From JASFEQ01 sp050122535 (lineage in GTDB: Bacteria > Desulfobacterota > DSM-4660 > Desulfatiglandales > HGW-15), in contig JASFIT010000130.1 of assembly GCA_050122535.1 (NCBI GenBank), positions 1-10,560 of the forward strand: a stretch of 10,560 bases of DNA. The letters run 5' to 3'. Position numbers and translations under genes: made by a program. Below the pieces are notes generated by a model, which was not told where the DNA came from, made no database searches, and saw only the letters and a program-made list of their open reading frames with translations. Below, in pieces: positions 6,835 through 10,560 of the stretch (its first letter is position 1; every line of letters begins with the position of its first letter).

Positions 6835-8379
6835 CTAAAGGCTTCTCTGATCCGGCATGAGGGACGGATTCTCCTTGAGGTATTCGAGACGATTGAGCCC
6901 GTTCACATAGGCCTTGGCGCTTGCTGTTATAATGTCTGAATCTGCGCCCTTTCCGAGGGCCACAAGCCCGTTCTCCTTGAGACGCACGGTCACCTCCCCT
7001 TGTGCGTCCATGCCGCCAGTCACCGCGGTGACCGTGAAGCGCATGAGTTTTGAAGTGGTGCCCGTCATCTTGGCAATTGTGTTATAAGTGGCATCAATGG
7101 GACCCACACCAAACCCTGCGCCTTGGGTCTCTTCTCCATCTATTCTCAGCTTCACCGTAGCCGTTGGCACAGCCACAGTGCCGCAAACCACATTGAGGTA
7201 GTCCAGTTTATATCTGTCCGGAACACGCAAGATCTCCTCGGCAACCAGGACTTCAATGTCCTCGTCCAGGATCTCTTTGCGCTTGTCTGCCAGTTCCTTA
7301 AATCTTTTGAAGAGACGTTTGAAATCCTCCTCCTCCAGATCATAGCCCAGTTCTTTGAGCCTATCCCGGAAGGCATGGCTCCCCGAGTGTTTACCCAGAA
7401 CCAACCGATTCGTGGCCAGACCTATGGTCTCCGGTTCCATGATCTCATAGGTCAACCTGTTCTTTAGGACGCCGTCCTGGTGGATCCCCGCCTCATGGGC
7501 AAAGGCATTTGCGCCAACCACTGCTTTGTTGGGCTGCACCACGATCCCGGTAATCATAGACGCAAGCCGGCTGCTGGGATAGATCTCTTTCGTATTGATC
7601 TGAGTGTTCAGATCCAGATGATCCCTATGGGTGTAAAGGGCCATCACCACCTCCTCGAGAGAGGTATTCCCCGCCCGTTCACCGATCCCGTTAATGGTCA
7701 CCTCTGCCTGCCGGGCACCAGCCTTAAGGCCTGCCAGGGTGTTTGCCGTCGCAAGTCCCAGATCGTTATGGCAGTGCACACTCAAAATGGCCTTGTGTAT
7801 ATTGGGCGTGTGCTGGTGGACATAGCTGACCAGCTCTACAAACTCATGGGGGAGGGCATATCCCACGGTGTCCGGGAGATTTATAGTGGTGGCGCCCGCC
7901 TCAACAGCTGCCTCGAAGACCTTGCAAAGGTAATCCCTATCGCTCCTGGAGCCATCCTCTGCAGAGAATTCCACGTTATCGGTAAACGTCTTGGCATATC
8001 TGACCGATTCCACCGCAGCTTTTATCACCTCTTCACGGCTCATCTTTAGCTTGTGTTTCAGGTGGATATCTGACGTGGCGATAAAGGTATGAATCCTTGG
8101 GTGAGCCGCATCCTTGATCGCCTCCCAGGCCTGATCGATGTCAGACTTGGATGCCCTGGCAAGCCCTGCCACTTGTACGCCACGAAGCTTATTTGCAATC
8201 ATCTTAACCGCTTCCAGATCTCCAGGAGATGCGGCAGGAAAGCCGGCTTCCACCACGTCCACCCCAAGTTTTTCAAGCTGGGTGGCAAGACGCAACTTCT
8301 CAGCCACGTTCATACTGGCTCCTGGCGACTGTTCACCATCCCGAAGCGTTGTATCAAAAATAATGACCTGGTCCTTCAT
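6835..8379 (-). CDS. leuA: 2-isopropylmalate synthase
   Basis: The 514-residue enzyme condenses 2-oxoisovalerate with acetyl-CoA, the committed step of leucine synthesis. A DRE-TIM metallolyase barrel occupies about residues 4-270: DTTLRDGEQSPG (9-20, catalytic R13-D14), the metal-binding HCHNDLG (H202, H204) and NGIGERAGNTSLEE with N238. A linker subdomain follows, then the C-terminal regulatory domain (about 390-500, including GAGFGVGPIDATYNT) that binds leucine for feedback inhibition in this family. The start is the ATG at 8379, set by AGGAGG (8392-8387) seven bases upstream. The frame is open 20 codons further, but those lack a ribosome site. DGEQSPG, rather than DGTQGE, distinguishes it from the CimA paralogue encoded just upstream. 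It lies second in the attenuator-controlled cluster. Confidence 0.95.
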   Translation of the reverse strand: MKDQVIIFDTTLRDGEQSPGASMNVAEKLRLATQLEKLGVDVVEAGFPAASPGDLEAVKMIANKLRGVQVAGLARASKSDIDQAWEAIKDAAHPRIHTFIATSDIHLKHKLKMSREEVIKAAVESVRYAKTFTDNVEFSAEDGSRSDRDYLCKVFEAAVEAGATTINLPDTVGYALPHEFVELVSYVHQHTPNIHKAILSVHCHNDLGLATANTLAGLKAGARQAEVTINGIGERAGNTSLEEVVMALYTHRDHLDLNTQINTKEIYPSSRLASMITGIVVQPNKAVVGANAFAHEAGIHQDGVLKNRLTYEIMEPETIGLATNRLVLGKHSGSHAFRDRLKELGYDLEEEDFKRLFKRFKELADKRKEILDEDIEVLVAEEILRVPDRYKLDYLNVVCGTVAVPTATVKLRIDGEETQGAGFGVGPIDATYNTIAKMTGTTSKLMRFTVTAVTGGMDAQGEVTVRLKENGLVALGKGADSDIITASAKAYVNGLNRLEYLKENPSLMPDQRSL

Positions 8380-8464
8380 TGGATAACCTCCTTTTGTATA
8401 CTCGATGTTTTCTTGTGTTGATTGGGCTCTAACATTCACATAGAGAGGCTATCCACAGAGGCCC

Positions 8465-8500
8465 CGCCGCAGATTCCCCCGATGGCGGGAATCTGCGGCG
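8465..8500. repeat. Perfect 14-bp palindrome between cimA and leuA
   Basis: CGCCGCAGATTCCC (8465-8478) and GGGAATCTGCGGCG (8487-8500) are exact reverse complements around an 8-nt loop. No T-tract follows on either strand, so it is not a standard terminator. A REP-like element or a processing/stability hairpin in the cimA-leuA message is more likely. Confidence 0.75.
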
Positions 8501-8538
8501 TGCTTCTCCATCTCAACGACAAAGTCTTTGTACATCTC

Positions 8539-10113
8539 TTATTCTCCGTTCAACTCTTTTAAAAGCTTATATTGGACACTGTCCGCGAGGGCCTGCCAGC
8601 TCGCTTCAATAATATTTTCTGACACGCCAATCGTCGACCATATTTCACGGGCATCCCTGGATTCAATCCTGACGCTCACCTTGGCTGCCGTACCATCGCC
8701 CCCGTCAATAACGCGCACTTTGAAATCCACCAGTCCCATCTCTTGAATCCGTGGAAAGAACTTGTTCAATGCCTTTCTCAATGCATGGTCTAGCGCATTG
8801 ACAGGGCCTTCTCCCTCTGCTGCGGTAATCTCATGATCCCCACCCACCGAAATCTTAATGGTCGCCTGAGAAGTGCTGGGCCCGGAACGGTTTTTTTCGA
8901 TGGTCACACGGAAGGATTCTAGGGTGAAGGGTTCTTCAAACTGTCCTGTCGCCTTTTTCATCAGAAGTTCCAGGGACCCTTCAGCCGCATCAAACTGATA
9001 GCCTTGGTCCTCGAGCTTCTTGATCTCCTGCACGATCTTCTCACTATCATACCCATTGCCCCCCAGTTTGATGCCCATTTCCCGGCTTTTATACTTGATA
9101 TTACTCTTGCCAGAGAGATCTGAGACCAAAACCCGTCGGCGATTGCCCACCAGCTCAGGGTCCATGTGCTCGTAGGATGCAGGGTTCTTCATAATGGCGC
9201 TGACGTGAACGCCACCCTTGTGTGCAAAGGCGCTTTTGCCCACAAAGGGCCGCTGGTTCATGGGGGGAACATTGGCCACCTCGCTCACATAGCGGGAAAG
9301 CTCGGTCAAATGCTTCAACTTTTCCGGGGCAATACATTCATAGTCCATTTTGAGTTGAAGATTCCCTACCACAGAGATGAGATCCACGTTTCCACAACGC
9401 TCTCCATATCCATTGATGGTCCCCTGAACCATTGATGCGCCGGATTGAACAGCCACCAGAGAATTGGCAAGGGCCAGACCGCAATCATTGTGGGCGTGGA
9501 TTCCTATGGGCACGGTCATATGAGGCATCAATTCCCCCATGATGGCCTGGACCTCGTGAGGGAGCGTTCCGCCATTCGTATCGCATAACACGATTGTGTC
9601 TGCTCCCCCGTTAATGGCCGCCTTTACGGTCTCCAGGGCATAGGCCGGGTTGTGTTTATAGCCATCAAAAAAATGCTCCGCATCATAGATGACTTCTCTG
9701 CCCTGCCTCTTCAAGAAGGCCAGGGTATCTTCGATCATGGAAAGATTTTCATCCAAGGAGACCCGTAAGATCTCTGTGGCATGAAGGTCCCAGCTTTTGC
9801 CAACGATCGCGACCGTTGCCGCTTCTGTCTTTAGAAGTGCTTTGACATTTTGGTCCTTCTCCGGCCTGCTATTGGCCCTTCTGGTGTTACCGAAGGCCGT
9901 CAGCCGCGTGTTCTTCAGGGAGGCCTTCCGGGCCATTTTAAAGAACCTGGCGTCCTTGGGGTTTGAGCCTGGGAATCCACCCTCAATATAATCCACCCCG
10001 AATGCATCCAGTTTTCGAGCGATTCTGAGTTTGTCCTCGGCTGAGAGGGTGATATGTTCTCCCTGCGTCCCGTCACGGAGCGTAGTATCGTACACAAGAA
10101 TTTTCTTACTCAT
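8539..10113 (-). CDS. cimA: (R)-citramalate synthase
   Basis: The 524-residue protein is a DRE-TIM synthase of the CimA type known from Geobacter and other anaerobes, and a distant paralogue of LeuA. It condenses pyruvate with acetyl-CoA to (R)-citramalate, opening threonine-independent isoleucine synthesis. Diagnostic segments are DTTLRDGTQGEH (9-20), KSWDLHATEILR (106-117), the metal-binding HAHNDCGLALAN (H206, H208) and NGYGERCGNVDL with N242. The C-terminal regulatory domain (about 395-520) contains GEGPVNALDHALRKAL. The product should be processed by LeuCD and LeuB encoded downstream. GAGGAG six bases before the ATG is the ribosome site. It is the first structural gene after the attenuator leader, so it should be governed most directly by it. 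Homocitrate synthase is unlikely given these motifs and the leu context. Confidence 0.93.
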   Translation of the reverse strand: MSKKILVYDTTLRDGTQGEHITLSAEDKLRIARKLDAFGVDYIEGGFPGSNPKDARFFKMARKASLKNTRLTAFGNTRRANSRPEKDQNVKALLKTEAATVAIVGKSWDLHATEILRVSLDENLSMIEDTLAFLKRQGREVIYDAEHFFDGYKHNPAYALETVKAAINGGADTIVLCDTNGGTLPHEVQAIMGELMPHMTVPIGIHAHNDCGLALANSLVAVQSGASMVQGTINGYGERCGNVDLISVVGNLQLKMDYECIAPEKLKHLTELSRYVSEVANVPPMNQRPFVGKSAFAHKGGVHVSAIMKNPASYEHMDPELVGNRRRVLVSDLSGKSNIKYKSREMGIKLGGNGYDSEKIVQEIKKLEDQGYQFDAAEGSLELLMKKATGQFEEPFTLESFRVTIEKNRSGPSTSQATIKISVGGDHEITAAEGEGPVNALDHALRKALNKFFPRIQEMGLVDFKVRVIDGGDGTAAKVSVRIESRDAREIWSTIGVSENIIEASWQALADSVQYKLLKELNGE

Positions 10114-10135
10114 GCCTTCTCCTCATCCCTTTTCC

Positions 10136-10216
10136 CACCCCCACCCTGCCCTCCCCCTCGAGGCCTCCGGCTCGGAGCGCCTACGCTTCGGAGAGGGGAG
10201 GGTCTGGGTGGGGGTG
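10136..10216. repeat. GC-rich hairpin element between attenuator and cimA
   Basis: CACCCCCACCC (10136-10146) pairs with GGGTGGGGGTG (10206-10216), and CCCTCCCC (10149-10156) with GGGGAGGG (10195-10202), giving 19 bp around a small internal loop. The loop region contains a further short stem. The right arm ends exactly where the T-tract of the attenuator begins. Composition resembles the hairpin that starts at 10536. It is probably a dispersed palindromic repeat inserted into the leader. Confidence 0.7.
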
Positions 10217-10256
10217 AAAAAAAATCCGTTATCAGATGGGCCTGATAACGGATTTT
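10217..10256 (-). terminator. Attenuator: intrinsic terminator in the cimA-leu leader
   Basis: On the minus strand AAAATCCGTTATCAG (10256-10242) pairs perfectly with CTGATAACGGATTTT (10235-10221) over a 6-nt loop, and the T-run is eight long (10224-10217). It lies 20 nt after the stop codon of a Leu/Ile-rich leader peptide and about 100 bp before cimA on the same strand. This is the position of the terminator in classical amino acid attenuators. As no other gene is visible upstream, its natural role is premature termination of the cimA-leu transcript. Confidence 0.88.
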
Positions 10257-10295
10257 GTAAGGTTTATGATTCTAAACTATGGCAGTACCAGGCCC
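10238..10295 (-). promoter_or_regulatory. Predicted antiterminator pairing in the cimA-leu leader
   Basis: The leader segment GGGCCTGGTA (10295-10286, within codons 34-37) can pair over 10 bp, one of them G-U, with TATCAGGCCC (10247-10238). That second segment is the upper 5' arm and loop of the terminator, so the two structures exclude each other. A ribosome stalled in the Leu run (10333-10313) would leave the first segment free and favour antitermination; one at the stop codon (10279-10277) would cover it and let the terminator form. Confidence 0.7.
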
Positions 10296-10396
10296 GGTAA
10301 TTTGAGCTTACCCAGCAGAAGGAGAAGCAACAGGGAAGACAGAAGGATCCCCGTTGCCTCCATAATTATGATAATGGTAATGCTCACTAATTCCAT
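10277..10396 (-). CDS. Branched-chain amino acid leader peptide (attenuator peptide)
   Basis: This 39-residue frame contains 14 Leu, 6 Ile and 2 Val codons. It has an Ile cluster at residues 6-11 (ITIIII), seven consecutive Leu codons at 22-28, and Leu or Val at 31, 33, 36, 37 and 38. AGAGGA (10414-10409) lies 12 bases before the ATG, and a near-consensus promoter lies just upstream. The stop codon is 20 nt before a perfect terminator hairpin. A second hairpin (10358-10348 with 10336-10326, 11 bp including two G-U pairs) folds between the Ile and Leu runs. By analogy with leuL and ilvL of enterobacteria, the peptide is made only to sense charging of tRNA-Leu and tRNA-Ile. A small hydrophobic membrane protein is the alternative, but the position argues against it. 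Confidence 0.85.
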   Translation of the reverse strand: MELVSITIIIIMEATGILLSSLLLLLLLGKLKLPGLVLP

Positions 10397-10434
10397 GCCT
10401 GGTTGAAATCCTCTAGAATTGATATTAAACAATC

Positions 10435-10463
10435 ACTATATTTTACAAAATTTTGCGTGTCAA
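10435..10463 (-). promoter_or_regulatory. Sigma70 promoter of the cimA-leu leader transcript
   Basis: On the minus strand a perfect TTGACA (10463-10458), a 17-bp spacer and TATAGT (10440-10435, five of six) predict a start near 10428. That puts the leader peptide ribosome site about 14 nt into the transcript. The spacer contains the palindrome CAAAATTTTG (10446-10455), which may be chance in such AT-rich DNA. Confidence 0.8.
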
Positions 10464-10535
10464 CGTTTTTTTCGATTTTTGTTCTTCCCTCCTACCCCAT
10501 GCATCAAAATTACCCCTGGAGTCCTTCGAGCAACT

Positions 10536-10558
10536 CCCTCTCCCTTGACGGGAGAGGG
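10536..10558. repeat. Hairpin repeat at the right edge
   Basis: CCCTCTCCC (10536-10544) and GGGAGAGGG (10550-10558) are exact reverse complements around TTGAC. It resembles the pyrimidine/purine-arm hairpin at 10136-10216 and is probably the start of another dispersed palindromic repeat running out of the window. Confidence 0.6.
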
Positions 10559-10560
10559 TC

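Noticed and set aside
8380..8439. Upstream extension of leuA by 20 codons
   Set aside because: The ATG at 8379 has an ideal AGGAGG seven bases upstream, and the extra residues do not resemble a LeuA N-terminus.

Overview
The window looks like a chromosomal piece of a sulfate- or sulfite-reducing bacterium, probably a member of the Desulfobacterota. The main evidence is the left end: the C-terminal two thirds of a CbiA/CobB-type amidotransferase of the kind called DsrN, followed by DsrC with both redox cysteines at positions 93 and 104. DsrAB itself is not in the window, so the lifestyle is inferred. Branched-chain amino acid genes of the CimA type (citramalate route to isoleucine) fit the same group.

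Layout. Plus strand: dsrN (5' end outside the window), a sigma70-like promoter overlapping its stop codon, dsrC, and an intrinsic terminator. Everything after that is on the minus strand. Read in the direction of transcription, from right to left: a near-consensus promoter (10463-10435), a 39-codon leader peptide full of Leu and Ile codons (10396-10277), a perfect 15-bp terminator hairpin followed by U8 (10256-10217), cimA, leuA, leuC, leuD and leuB. After a 203-bp MITE-like repeat come a SAM-dependent methyltransferase and a nitrilase-family hydrolase, which run convergently toward dsrC.

The most notable item is the leader in front of cimA. It has the full architecture of a ribosome-mediated transcription attenuator. 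Fourteen Leu, six Ile and two Val codons make up 22 of its 39 residues, with seven Leu codons in a row. A segment at the end of the peptide can form 10 base pairs with the loop-proximal 5' arm of the terminator, giving an antiterminator. The two amino acids that dominate the leader are the products of the first two genes: CimA opens isoleucine synthesis from pyruvate and acetyl-CoA, and LeuA opens leucine synthesis. LeuCD and LeuB can serve both routes.

The operon is littered with palindromic non-coding elements: 10136-10216 directly against the attenuator U-tract, 8465-8500 between cimA and leuA, a 231-bp foldback at 6503-6733 between leuA and leuC, and 3043-3245 overlapping the leuB stop codon. 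A further hairpin begins at the right edge. Positions and pairings were read by eye; no folding, alignment or database search was run.
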